In this document: positions 56,336-64,000 of the stretch, piece by piece | Numbering within the stretch: position 1 is the first letter of the stretch | Layout: every line of letters starts with the position of its first letter | DNA from: Alteromonas sp. RKMC-009 | Lineage (GTDB): Bacteria > Pseudomonadota > Gammaproteobacteria > Enterobacterales > Alteromonadaceae | Length of the DNA stretch: 64,000 bases | Reading direction: 5' to 3' | NCBI RefSeq assembly: GCF_003584565.2 | Contig: NZ_CP031010.1 | Location: 4,402,001-4,466,000, forward strand | Translations under genes and position numbers: made by a program | Notes under the pieces: model-generated | The model's input: only the letters and a program-made list of their open reading frames with translations | Databases searched by the model: none | What the model was told of the DNA's origin: nothing

Positions 56336-57355
56336 ATGCATATTCTTGTTACAGGCGGCGCAGGTTATATTGGTACACATACCTGCATCGCACTTATTGA
56401 AGCGGGCCACTCTGTGGTGGTGTTAGACAATTTCTCAAACAGTCACCCTGAAGCGCTGAAGCGTGTTGAACAAATTTGCCAGCGTCCCGTCCCTTTCTAT
56501 GAAGGTGATGCGGGTGACGCAGACACGTTGAAGCACATTTTCAGCCAGCACCACATTGACGGCGTTATTCATTTCGCGGGCTCAAAAGCAGTGGGCGAGT
56601 CGGTAGAAAAGCCCATGCTGTATTATCGCAACAACGTGACAGCCAGCCAGACCCTCATTGAAACGATGAACGATGCGGGCATACACACGCTGGTATTCAG
56701 TTCATCTGCCACGGTTTACGGCGATCCGCACTCAGTGCCGATTTTTGAAGATTTTCCATTAGGGCCAACAAATCCTTATGGCAGAAGTAAGCTGATGGTG
56801 GAACAAATCATTCAGGACTTCTGTCAGGCCAGCGGCGCATTCAGTGGCATTATCCTGCGCTACTTTAATCCTGTCGGCGCCCACGATAGCGGCAAAATTG
56901 GCGAAGATCCTAACGGGATCCCCAATAATCTCATGCCTTTTATCGCCCAGGTCGCCGTTGGAAAGCGTGAGACTCTGTCAGTATTTGGCAGCGATTACCC
57001 CACTGCTGACGGTACCGGTGTCCGCGACTATATTCATGTATGTGATTTAGCTGACGGTCACGTGAAAGCCCTTGAAACCCTGCACGGCCAGCCCGGTAGT
57101 CACATATTCAATTTGGGGACGGGCAACGGTATTTCAGTGCTGGAAATGGTGAATGCTTATGCCAGCGCCAGTGAACAGCCTGTCCCTTACCAGCTTGTTG
57201 CCCGCCGTCCCGGGGATATTGCCTGCTGCTACGCCAACTCAGACCATGCTAAGAAGGTGCTGGGATGGGAAGCAAAACACGATTTGCACAGCATGGTATC
57301 AAGCAGCTGGCACTGGCAGTCCGGCAACCCTGACGGATACCAGAACGGAAAATAA
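56336..57355 (+). CDS. galE: GalE, UDP-glucose 4-epimerase
   Basis: GalE interconverts UDP-galactose and UDP-glucose with bound NAD. The 339-residue short-chain dehydrogenase-type protein has VTGGAGYIGTHTCIAL for NAD binding, the HFAGSKAVGESVEKPMLYY motif, SSSATVYG, and the catalytic YGRSK motif (TNPYGRSKLMVEQ). It lies 19 bases after the GH2 gene and 59 bases before the next glycosidase, in the same direction. No galK or galT is visible, so the other Leloir genes are elsewhere. It may provide or consume UDP-galactose during growth on the imported galactan. Confidence 0.94.
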   Translation: MHILVTGGAGYIGTHTCIALIEAGHSVVVLDNFSNSHPEALKRVEQICQRPVPFYEGDAGDADTLKHIFSQHHIDGVIHFAGSKAVGESVEKPMLYYRNNVTASQTLIETMNDAGIHTLVFSSSATVYGDPHSVPIFEDFPLGPTNPYGRSKLMVEQIIQDFCQASGAFSGIILRYFNPVGAHDSGKIGEDPNGIPNNLMPFIAQVAVGKRETLSVFGSDYPTADGTGVRDYIHVCDLADGHVKALETLHGQPGSHIFNLGTGNGISVLEMVNAYASASEQPVPYQLVARRPGDIACCYANSDHAKKVLGWEAKHDLHSMVSSSWHWQSGNPDGYQNGK

Positions 57356-57414
57356 AACAGACTGTTATGTCTGTTGAACCGTCGACTATTTGTAACAAAT
57401 TCAGAGAAAGAGTG

Positions 57415-60000
57415 ATGATGTTTTCACGATTGATATCTAAACAGCGATTTTCTACCACGTTTCTGGCTACCACGCTGTTAGCCGCTATGGTTTCTCAACC
57501 TGCTGCCGCTTCAGAGGAGGTGAAACACCCTACCCCGGTTACTGTATCAGACGGCAAACTGCTCTGGGCCAGTGGTGAGCCTGTGTATCTGTTCGGCGTT
57601 AACTACAGCGCGCCGTTTGCCTACGGCTATCGCGCCATTTCCCGCCGTGGCATTGACCATAAAGCGGCTATCGATATGGATGTGGACCATATTGCCCGTC
57701 TGAAACTGGATGCATACCGGATCCACGTCTGGGACAAACTTATCACAGATAAACAGGGCAACATGCTTGATAACGAATATGTGGAACTGTTCGATTATCT
57801 GATGATGCGCTTGCAGGAAAGGGGTATCAAAGCCATTTTGACGCCAATCGCCTGGTGGGGAGCCGGTTATCCGGAACCCGATCCTTCCGAGCCGGGATTT
57901 GCGGTGGGTTTCAGCAAAAACGATATGAACGAAAAGCCTGAGCTGATAGAAGCCCAGCAACGCTACCTGACTCAGTTTATGGCTCACAAAAACCGTTTTA
58001 CCGGTAAAGTAATTGGCAGTGACCCTGATATCATCGCTTTTGAGCTTTTCAATGAGCCGAAGCACCGCCAGGCCCCTGAAAAAAGCGCTGCTTACGTTAA
58101 TACCCTGTTGGCGACTGTCAGAGATACCGGTGTCACCAAGCCACTTTTCTATAACCTGTCAGAACAGGGAAATCAGCCGGATTTTGCTGAAGCGATTTGT
58201 AACAGCAATGTGGATGGTGTTGCATTTCAGTGGTATCCCACAGGCCTGCTGAAATACAGTGCACTGAATACCAATGTACTGCCTTCAGTGGCGACTTACA
58301 CCAATCCTTTTGTAGATATTGATGCCTGTGCATCCAAAGCGAAAATGATTTACGAGTTTGATGCCGCTGATGTGACCCGCAGTGTCATGTACCCGGCAAT
58401 GGCCCGTAGCTTCCGTGATGGCGGATTCCAGTGGGCGACCCAGTTTGCTTACGACCCTGCTGCAATAGCCGATACAAACTCCGACTACAACACCCACTTT
58501 TTGAACTTGCTGTACACGCCCTCCAAGGCCATCAGTCTGATGATAGCCGGTGAAGCATTCCGTTCATTGCCGGACGATTATCAGGCGCCTGCCTATCCTG
58601 AAAGCAACCAGTTTGGTGATGTCACACTGTCATACGACCAGGACCTGAGTCAGTACGACGACGGACAGCAATATTATTATTCTAACTCTACCACGCAGGC
58701 TCCTGAAGACGCTGAACGTCTTACTCATGTTGCCGGTGTGGGCAGCTCGCCGGTGGTGAGCTACAACGGTTCGGGGGCGTATTTCCTCGATAAACTGAGC
58801 AACGACCAGTGGCGACTGGAGGTGTATCCTGATGTCCTCACATTGCAAGATCCCCATCAAAATTCAAGCTTACAACGTGAAGTAGCCCGACTTTACTCCC
58901 ATTCGCGTGAGTTTGATGTGTCCCTGGAGGGCCTTGGGAGCACCTTCTTCGTCCACGGTCAAAACAAAGATAATACTGTCAGTATTCAGGCTGAAGATGG
59001 CAAATTCGCCGTTTCACCCGGCATCTATTTGCTGTCGGCAAACAAAGATGCGCAACCGGTTAAAGATACGCAGTTCCTGTTACCCGCGCTCACCACGAAG
59101 ACAGCTATGGTTGTGCACCAACCTCAACGTAAGCGCAACGTAAACGAACCACTGATCATTACCGCCAGCGTAGAGGCTATCAGTGCATCACCATCGGTTA
59201 CCCTTCAGCTTCGCTACGAGGGCTATAACGCCTGGGAATCTATCCCGATGACATCAACGGACGGCGTTACCTGGCAAGCCAGTTTGCCTGATGACAAAGC
59301 ATGGCAAAAACCCGGTAAACTTGAATACGCCATTACTGTGGAAGACAGCGGCGAAGTGTGGACATTCCCCGGCAAGCAAAAAGGCAAACCGCAGAACTGG
59401 GATTTTCTGAATACCGCGTTTTATCACACCTTACTGCAACCGGAGAATACGCCGGTCACACTGTTAGACCCGGCCAGAGACCGCTCAACATTTATCGCAC
59501 CTCAGGACACCGTCAGCTGGCCTGCCAGTTCGGCAACACAAGAGGGCGCTACGGTGGTCCTCAACGTGTTTGATGAAATGATTCAGCAGGGCGGTCCGCT
59601 ACTGCGTACCGATCTGGCTGTGGGCAACCGGCTGACTGACAGGAAGCTGGATGACTACGATGCCGTTGCACTTCGCGTACGTGCTTCAGGCGGAAGTGAC
59701 CGCTTGCAACTTGGCTTTATCGCCAACGATGGTCTGGCTTACGGCACAGACTTCCCGGTCAGCAAAGAATGGAAAACACTGGTGATACCGCTGTCTGCCT
59801 TTAAACCGGTTCCGCTGTTATTCACCCGTGCCTATCCCACGTTTATGCCTGTCACAACTGGCCCGTTCGACCAGGCACCGCTGTCCCTGAATGCCATAAC
59901 CGGTCTGCAGTTCTCGTTGCCGCCTTTAAAGCGGGCGCCAAAATCCGGTTACCGTGGTATTGAGTTGGGAGAGGTTGCCCTGATTAACACGAACAACTAA
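57415..60000 (+). CDS. secreted TIM-barrel (clan GH-A-like) glycosidase
   Basis: I place the start at the ATG at 57415 (MMFSRLISKQRF...), after GAGAAAGAG; the frame to 57367 has no ribosome site. The 861-residue product has a signal peptide ending AAASEE and is probably secreted or periplasmic. Residues 30-390 form a TIM barrel. Glu214 in FELFNEPKH is the likely acid/base and Glu314 in AKMIYEFDAADV the likely nucleophile, 100 residues apart, as in clan A. The following PAMARSFRDGGFQWATQFAYDP segment also looks enzyme-like. The last 450 residues are beta-rich, with a possible Ig-like and a carbohydrate-binding module-like part (AVALRVRASGGSDRLQLGF). I cannot assign a CAZy family with certainty; GH5-like is the nearest reading. 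Confidence 0.8.
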   Translation: MMFSRLISKQRFSTTFLATTLLAAMVSQPAAASEEVKHPTPVTVSDGKLLWASGEPVYLFGVNYSAPFAYGYRAISRRGIDHKAAIDMDVDHIARLKLDAYRIHVWDKLITDKQGNMLDNEYVELFDYLMMRLQERGIKAILTPIAWWGAGYPEPDPSEPGFAVGFSKNDMNEKPELIEAQQRYLTQFMAHKNRFTGKVIGSDPDIIAFELFNEPKHRQAPEKSAAYVNTLLATVRDTGVTKPLFYNLSEQGNQPDFAEAICNSNVDGVAFQWYPTGLLKYSALNTNVLPSVATYTNPFVDIDACASKAKMIYEFDAADVTRSVMYPAMARSFRDGGFQWATQFAYDPAAIADTNSDYNTHFLNLLYTPSKAISLMIAGEAFRSLPDDYQAPAYPESNQFGDVTLSYDQDLSQYDDGQQYYYSNSTTQAPEDAERLTHVAGVGSSPVVSYNGSGAYFLDKLSNDQWRLEVYPDVLTLQDPHQNSSLQREVARLYSHSREFDVSLEGLGSTFFVHGQNKDNTVSIQAEDGKFAVSPGIYLLSANKDAQPVKDTQFLLPALTTKTAMVVHQPQRKRNVNEPLIITASVEAISASPSVTLQLRYEGYNAWESIPMTSTDGVTWQASLPDDKAWQKPGKLEYAITVEDSGEVWTFPGKQKGKPQNWDFLNTAFYHTLLQPENTPVTLLDPARDRSTFIAPQDTVSWPASSATQEGATVVLNVFDEMIQQGGPLLRTDLAVGNRLTDRKLDDYDAVALRVRASGGSDRLQLGFIANDGLAYGTDFPVSKEWKTLVIPLSAFKPVPLLFTRAYPTFMPVTTGPFDQAPLSLNAITGLQFSLPPLKRAPKSGYRGIELGEVALINTNN

Positions 60001-60006
60001 CAGGAC

Positions 60007-60030
60007 ATGACCCGGCAGTCGCCGGGTCAT
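60007..60030 (+). terminator. hairpin between convergent carbohydrate genes
   Basis: ATGACCCGGC - AGTC - GCCGGGTCAT is a 10-bp perfect stem followed by ATTTCAT. It overlaps the last codons of the minus-strand beta-helix gene. It probably ends the plus-strand transcript. Confidence 0.6.
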
Positions 60031-62144
60031 ATTTCATCCCCGCCCTGTATCAGCGCTATGTGTCTGAAGTGGATTTTACCGGCTTGCGGCGTGGCGTCAT
60101 TATCGAGAATAAATGTCAGGTATTGATAATTACCTGCTTTGAGATACTCACCTACCGGTATAACCAACCGTTGCCAGCCGTCCTGTTCGCTCAGATCATC
60201 AACAAGATGACCGTATGATTGCGAACCACCGAAGCTTAATATCACGCCGGGTCCCTGCTTTAAATTGGTATCCAGGCCTAACGCGGCAATTTCCGCCGGA
60301 CCTTCAATTTTAATTGTCGCGACCAGCCGGCTGCCAGCGTCGACAATGAACTGCCCTGCGATTTGTTTCCATGCGTTACCGGATAACGTTAATGTTGAAC
60401 CATCATCGCTTATAGTCATTCCGCCATTGACGGTGTCATCCTGTTTCGCATCGTAGCTTGCCGGTGCAAACTTATTAAAATTGAGCATTTCCTCAAGTAA
60501 CACATGGCTGAAAGACAGGTAAGGAGCCGCGCCGGTCACCGGGCCGGTTTTTCCGGTGATCAGTCCGCCTGCGAACTTCGAAAAATTAGCAACGGTGAGA
60601 CCATCAGCTATGTTCAGGGTTTTCGGCGCTGCCTGTTCAGCCAGTGACCGGGCAAAGGCGGTGTTTAGCTTAGTTGAGTCGGCAAAAGGCACAGTTATGT
60701 CAGCCTGAAACCGCTCGCTGGCGGTATCCAGATTAAACAGGTAATTACCTGTGAAGACACTGCGGACATCGAACTTTTTATCAAGAATGCTGAAGCCGGA
60801 TACGTCTGTCGCCGGACCGGTGATAATCACATTGTTCACCGCGTTTACCCAGAACCCGTCATCACCCTGGACATAAGATGCGGTGATACCGTTTCCTGAA
60901 GAATAAACGTAGTTGTTGAACAGGTTAACCTGTCCTTCAGGATTAGATGACACGCCGCCGGCCTTGATAGCTGCCCACATCATACCGCGCTCGTCGCCCA
61001 TGCTGTGAACGGTGTTATGAAAAATATAAGACGGTCCGCGACGCACCGGCGCAATACTTATTCCGCCATAACCGTGGGAAAAATCATTGTTGTAAACCAG
61101 TACGTTGTGCTGACCACCATCCAGTTCGATAATGTCGTCGTTGGCGTAAGCAAACGTGTTGTTATATATCGCCGAGTCCCGGATGAAACCGCCATCGCTG
61201 TTGAGATTAAACCGGCTTTCCACCACATCATTAAAGCGCACCTCATCAGTACCGGTGAAGGTATTGTTGCGTATTATGATTTGCCCCTGAAAGGCTTCCT
61301 CCGGATGGTTGGCGAAAGCAAGGAAAGCATTGGTGCCCTTGGGATGGCCGTTACCCCAGTGGTTTGCGCCAAATACCGGGTCATGCACATAGCAGTTTTC
61401 TACGGTGATCACGCCACTGCGACGCATGAAGAAGGCGGAATCGTAGTTAATCTGCCGGCCCCGGTCGTCATAAGCGATGCCTTTGCGGTACTCTGCCGGG
61501 CGTCTTCCCCACTGAGAAATGTCGCATCCGTTGACCCAGATATGATGTGCTTCTTCTGCAAAGAAACCGAGCTGACCGCCCTGCGCAATGGTGATGTCTT
61601 CGAAATACACATAACTTTGCGCACCGATGCGGATGGCCGAAAGAGCATCCTCCGGGGCTACGATGGGTGTATTAAGATCGCCTTTAATCATGGCCCATGC
61701 ACCGGGCGCACCTTCGATACCCAGCGCTTCTACATCCAGCGTACCGCCCTGATAAATATCTTTCAGATGATATATCTTCTGAGGGTCCACCGGCGGCTTG
61801 TCAGCCCGGGTATAGAAGGAATCTGTATACAAACGGGTTCCGGTATCATCTGTCACACTCAGCTCAATGTCATAGTGTGAAGACGGCTTCAGGTACACTA
61901 CGGCACCGGATAACGAGCCATTAACAGGGTCAAAGTAAAGCGGGTTAGCATCCTGCCACTGCGTAGTACCAGCTTCACGGAAACGAAGTGTATTGTCAGC
62001 ACCTGCGGACTGTCCGGGCAATTCTATCCCTGCAGATTCTATTAATGGCGTAATTGTGAGTTGTTCAGGCAGTGGCTCATCAGCACCGGCGCGGGCACTC
62101 AGTACAAAGCCGGTCAGAAAACATAACGTCAGGATACGACACAT
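60027..62144 (-). CDS. secreted right-handed beta-helix protein, putative polysaccharide-active
   Basis: The 705-residue product has a signal peptide (MCRILTLCFLTGFVLSARAG). An N-terminal fibronectin-like domain extends to about residue 115 (GSLSGAVVYLKPSSHYDIEL). A right-handed beta-helix follows, with repeated turns such as YVYFEDITI, HHIWVNGCDIS, GVITVENCYVHD, IIIRNNTF, SAIYNNTFAY and HNVLVYNNDFS. The C-terminal 160 residues look like a carbohydrate-binding module. Asp336 and Asp337 (ANDDIIELDGG) lie on the helix surface and could be catalytic. The fold is shared by polysaccharide lyases (PL1, PL6) and several glycosidases. Which family this is I cannot tell. GAGG lies before the ATG at 62144. 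Confidence 0.82.
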   Translation of the reverse strand: MCRILTLCFLTGFVLSARAGADEPLPEQLTITPLIESAGIELPGQSAGADNTLRFREAGTTQWQDANPLYFDPVNGSLSGAVVYLKPSSHYDIELSVTDDTGTRLYTDSFYTRADKPPVDPQKIYHLKDIYQGGTLDVEALGIEGAPGAWAMIKGDLNTPIVAPEDALSAIRIGAQSYVYFEDITIAQGGQLGFFAEEAHHIWVNGCDISQWGRRPAEYRKGIAYDDRGRQINYDSAFFMRRSGVITVENCYVHDPVFGANHWGNGHPKGTNAFLAFANHPEEAFQGQIIIRNNTFTGTDEVRFNDVVESRFNLNSDGGFIRDSAIYNNTFAYANDDIIELDGGQHNVLVYNNDFSHGYGGISIAPVRRGPSYIFHNTVHSMGDERGMMWAAIKAGGVSSNPEGQVNLFNNYVYSSGNGITASYVQGDDGFWVNAVNNVIITGPATDVSGFSILDKKFDVRSVFTGNYLFNLDTASERFQADITVPFADSTKLNTAFARSLAEQAAPKTLNIADGLTVANFSKFAGGLITGKTGPVTGAAPYLSFSHVLLEEMLNFNKFAPASYDAKQDDTVNGGMTISDDGSTLTLSGNAWKQIAGQFIVDAGSRLVATIKIEGPAEIAALGLDTNLKQGPGVILSFGGSQSYGHLVDDLSEQDGWQRLVIPVGEYLKAGNYQYLTFILDNDATPQAGKIHFRHIALIQGGDEI

Positions 62145-62270
62145 AATTGCCTCGCAAGTAAGAATAGTCAGGGGAAAACAGAACGTACGAACAGTACCGG
62201 TGACTATGCTACCAGCGGAAAGAGTTATTTACACATTAAATTGTTTGATAAATACACAATAAAGAGAAGA

Positions 62271-62294
62271 AGAGGCTGGCTAAAGCCAGCCTCT
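62271..62294 (-). terminator. terminator after second carbohydrate receptor
   Basis: AGAGGCTGGCT and AGCCAGCCTCT form an 11-bp perfect stem with a 2-base loop, about 20 bases past the receptor stop. On the minus strand the tail is CTTCTTCTCTTTATT, moderately T-rich. Confidence 0.7.
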
Positions 62295-62313
62295 CTGCCT
62301 GATTGACCGGATA

Positions 62314-64000
62314 TCAGAAACTGGTTCTGACACCGAGAGTGTAGCGGGCTCCATCATCGATTAACTGTACAAACTGCTCTTCATAGCGGCCATGACGGGA
62401 CAAGGTCTCCCCGGTCACGTTGATGCCTTCAAAGAACACCGTGAACGACTCGTTGATGTCGTAGCTGGCTGACACGTCAACCTGTCCGTAGGTTTTAGTG
62501 AACCGGGGCTCGGTTCCACCCAGCGGGCTTACCAGATCCTGCATGAACGCTTCACGGTTGTTATACGCCACACGCGCCTGCAACGGCCCCTGCTCATAAA
62601 ACAGGATCAGGTTCTGGGAGTCGCCCAGACCTTCAAGGGCAAATACCTGGGTGGTGTCGCTGGCATCCAGAGATGCATCGCTGTTTACAACCGTGGCATT
62701 CGCCTGAATACCAAACCCGTTTTCAAACGTATGGAGCCACGCCAGTTCCAGCCCGTTTACGTCAGCAGTTTCGCCGTTTCCGGGTAAGCGCACGTTGAAG
62801 TCATACTGACCGCTTTGCAGGTTCAGCGTTTGTGTTTCCACTGTCGCAACAATGAAATCTTCCACTTCCTTAGTGAATGCTGCCACTGCCAGATAGCTGG
62901 TATCGGCGTAGTACCACTCCAGAGAGAGATCCATGTTGGTGGATAAAAAGGGCTTAAGACGGGCATTTCCTGATTCTGCCTGAAGGTTACCCGGACGGGT
63001 TACGGTGACATTAAACGCCGGCACCATGTCGCTCATGGTGGGCCGTGTAAGGGTTTCAGAAAAGCCGACCCGCAACATCAGGTCGTCTGTCAGCTCCATG
63101 CGCGCATTGATATTCGGCAGAATGTTCGAGTAGCTGTTCGACTCGCTGATGGGGACACCTTCGTCAGTCGCGTATACATCGCTGTAGTCTGACGGATCAT
63201 TAGGAATGGGCAATACATCCAGTAATTCACGGCCATAACCGCCCACCGACGTATCTGTCTGACTGAACCGTAAACCGAAGTTGATATCCACCGGCATATC
63301 TGAAATCAACATGCTGAAATAGAGCTGGGAATACACACTCAGTACTTCTTCCTGCACACTGAAGGAGTTACTGCCTATGGCAGGATTATTGATACTCTCG
63401 GCATCAATGAGTGCCCGCACTTCTTCCGGCGTTTGTCCCGACGCTTCCGATATCTGCTGTACCGCTTCGTCAGAAATAGCGTACTCGAAATAGGCCTCCG
63501 GATCGTAAGTTATCCACTGCTGACTGGCCTGCGGGAAAAAATTCTCTGCGGTAAAAATGCTCAGCAAAGAATCCGGAATATCATACTGGTAGCCGCAATA
63601 GATGCTGCACAAACTGGATGAAACACTGTTATTTTGCTTCTGCCGGTCCTGGTAGTACACGCCAAATTCCATTTTTGCGAATGCATTGTTGGAGTCCGGC
63701 AGCCAGGTAAAATCAGCCCGCATTTCATCAATGGTATCTTCTACGTCAAAACCTTCGCGGTTGGCAACGTGCAGACGTCCCGCAGCGAAGTCCTGCAAAG
63801 CGGCATCGCCGCCGTCAATAGTGATCACAGGTACGCTGCCGGAGTAGTCAATGCTGTAAGCGTTGTTGTAACCCACCACGTTAAAGTTATTGGCACCACC
63901 GCTGGCATTTTCGGCTTTTGACGTCGAAATGTCGAAATTTGCCGTAAGGTAATCGGTTACATTCCAGTCCAGATTAATGCCGTATGCTTTGATTTCAACA
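62314..64000 (-). CDS. TonB-dependent receptor, C-terminal part (cut by window edge)
   Basis: This is a partial gene: the frame is open to the window end, and its true start is outside. Read from 64000 inward it goes VEIKAYGINLDWNVTDYL, a typical barrel strand of a carbohydrate-type TonB receptor. The visible C-terminal about 560 residues include the usual LMLRVGFSETLTRPTMSDM motif, ending in the aromatic YTLGVRTSF. A GTG near 63879 is not the start, because homologous-looking sequence extends upstream of it. It is on the same strand as the beta-helix gene and probably forms its uptake partner. Confidence 0.9.
   Translation of the reverse strand, partial: VEIKAYGINLDWNVTDYLTANFDISTSKAENASGGANNFNVVGYNNAYSIDYSGSVPVITIDGGDAALQDFAAGRLHVANREGFDVEDTIDEMRADFTWLPDSNNAFAKMEFGVYYQDRQKQNNSVSSSLCSIYCGYQYDIPDSLLSIFTAENFFPQASQQWITYDPEAYFEYAISDEAVQQISEASGQTPEEVRALIDAESINNPAIGSNSFSVQEEVLSVYSQLYFSMLISDMPVDINFGLRFSQTDTSVGGYGRELLDVLPIPNDPSDYSDVYATDEGVPISESNSYSNILPNINARMELTDDLMLRVGFSETLTRPTMSDMVPAFNVTVTRPGNLQAESGNARLKPFLSTNMDLSLEWYYADTSYLAVAAFTKEVEDFIVATVETQTLNLQSGQYDFNVRLPGNGETADVNGLELAWLHTFENGFGIQANATVVNSDASLDASDTTQVFALEGLGDSQNLILFYEQGPLQARVAYNNREAFMQDLVSPLGGTEPRFTKTYGQVDVSASYDINESFTVFFEGINVTGETLSRHGRYEEQFVQLIDDGARYTLGVRTSF

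Noticed and set aside
61005..61880. Plus-strand open frame of 291 codons
   Set aside because: It lies wholly inside the beta-helix gene on the opposite strand, has no ribosome site or recognisable motif, and reads as a shadow of that gene.
63433..63921. Plus-strand frames inside the last TonB receptor
   Set aside because: They are antisense to the receptor gene, without a ribosome site or motif.

Overview
The window looks like chromosomal DNA of a marine gammaproteobacterium of the Alteromonadales, most likely Alteromonas or a close relative. The reasons are a complete MSHA pilus cluster lying directly upstream of mreBCD, an mreBCD-maf-rng-yhdP-nitrilase-tldD run, an ArcA very like the enterobacterial one, mutY-yggX, several large TonB-dependent receptors, and a PEP-CTERM protein. 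I saw no phage, transposase, CRISPR array or rRNA. This assignment rests on recognised protein families and gene order, not on a database search.

Layout. 0-6.2 kb: a secreted protein of unknown function, a large tricorn-type protease, a TSUP permease and two small membrane proteins. 6.2-12.1 kb: tRNA-Phe, yggX, mutY, an alpha/beta hydrolase, trmB, rsmC and an isolated glgA. 12.2-14.8 kb: a membrane histidine kinase followed by arcA. 14.8-19 kb: pmbA (tldE), darP/yjgA, a peptidoglycan-binding-like exported protein and a PEP-CTERM protein. 19.1-29.8 kb: the minus-strand run mreB-mreC-mreD-maf-rng-yhdP-nitrilase-tldD, tightly packed with short overlaps. 30.1-43.7 kb: the MSHA type IV pilus cluster (mshI, I2, J, K, L, M, N, E, G, F, B, A, C, D, O, P in transcription order), with mshQ missing from its usual place next to mreB. 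43.8-50.6 kb: a histidine phosphatase, a hexapeptide acyltransferase, a Fur-box-preceded TonB receptor with a PepSY membrane protein (iron uptake), a LysR regulator, an SRPBCC protein and ssb.

50.6-64 kb is the accessory part: a carbohydrate-utilisation locus. Its plus-strand arm is a TonB-dependent receptor, a GH2 lipoprotein, galE and a secreted TIM-barrel glycosidase. Its minus-strand arm is a secreted right-handed beta-helix protein and a second TonB receptor that runs off the window. Two perfect GTAAACGTTTAC palindromes of the GalR/LacI type, 125 bp apart, stand before the first receptor. With galE in the gene run this suggests uptake and breakdown of a galactose-containing (possibly red-algal) polysaccharide under LacI-family control. 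The substrate is an inference.

In several genes I moved the start away from the longest reading frame on the basis of a ribosome-binding site, a stop-start overlap or family N-termini. These choices are noted in the entries. Many of the MSHA and mre genes overlap by 1-14 bases, which suggests translational coupling.
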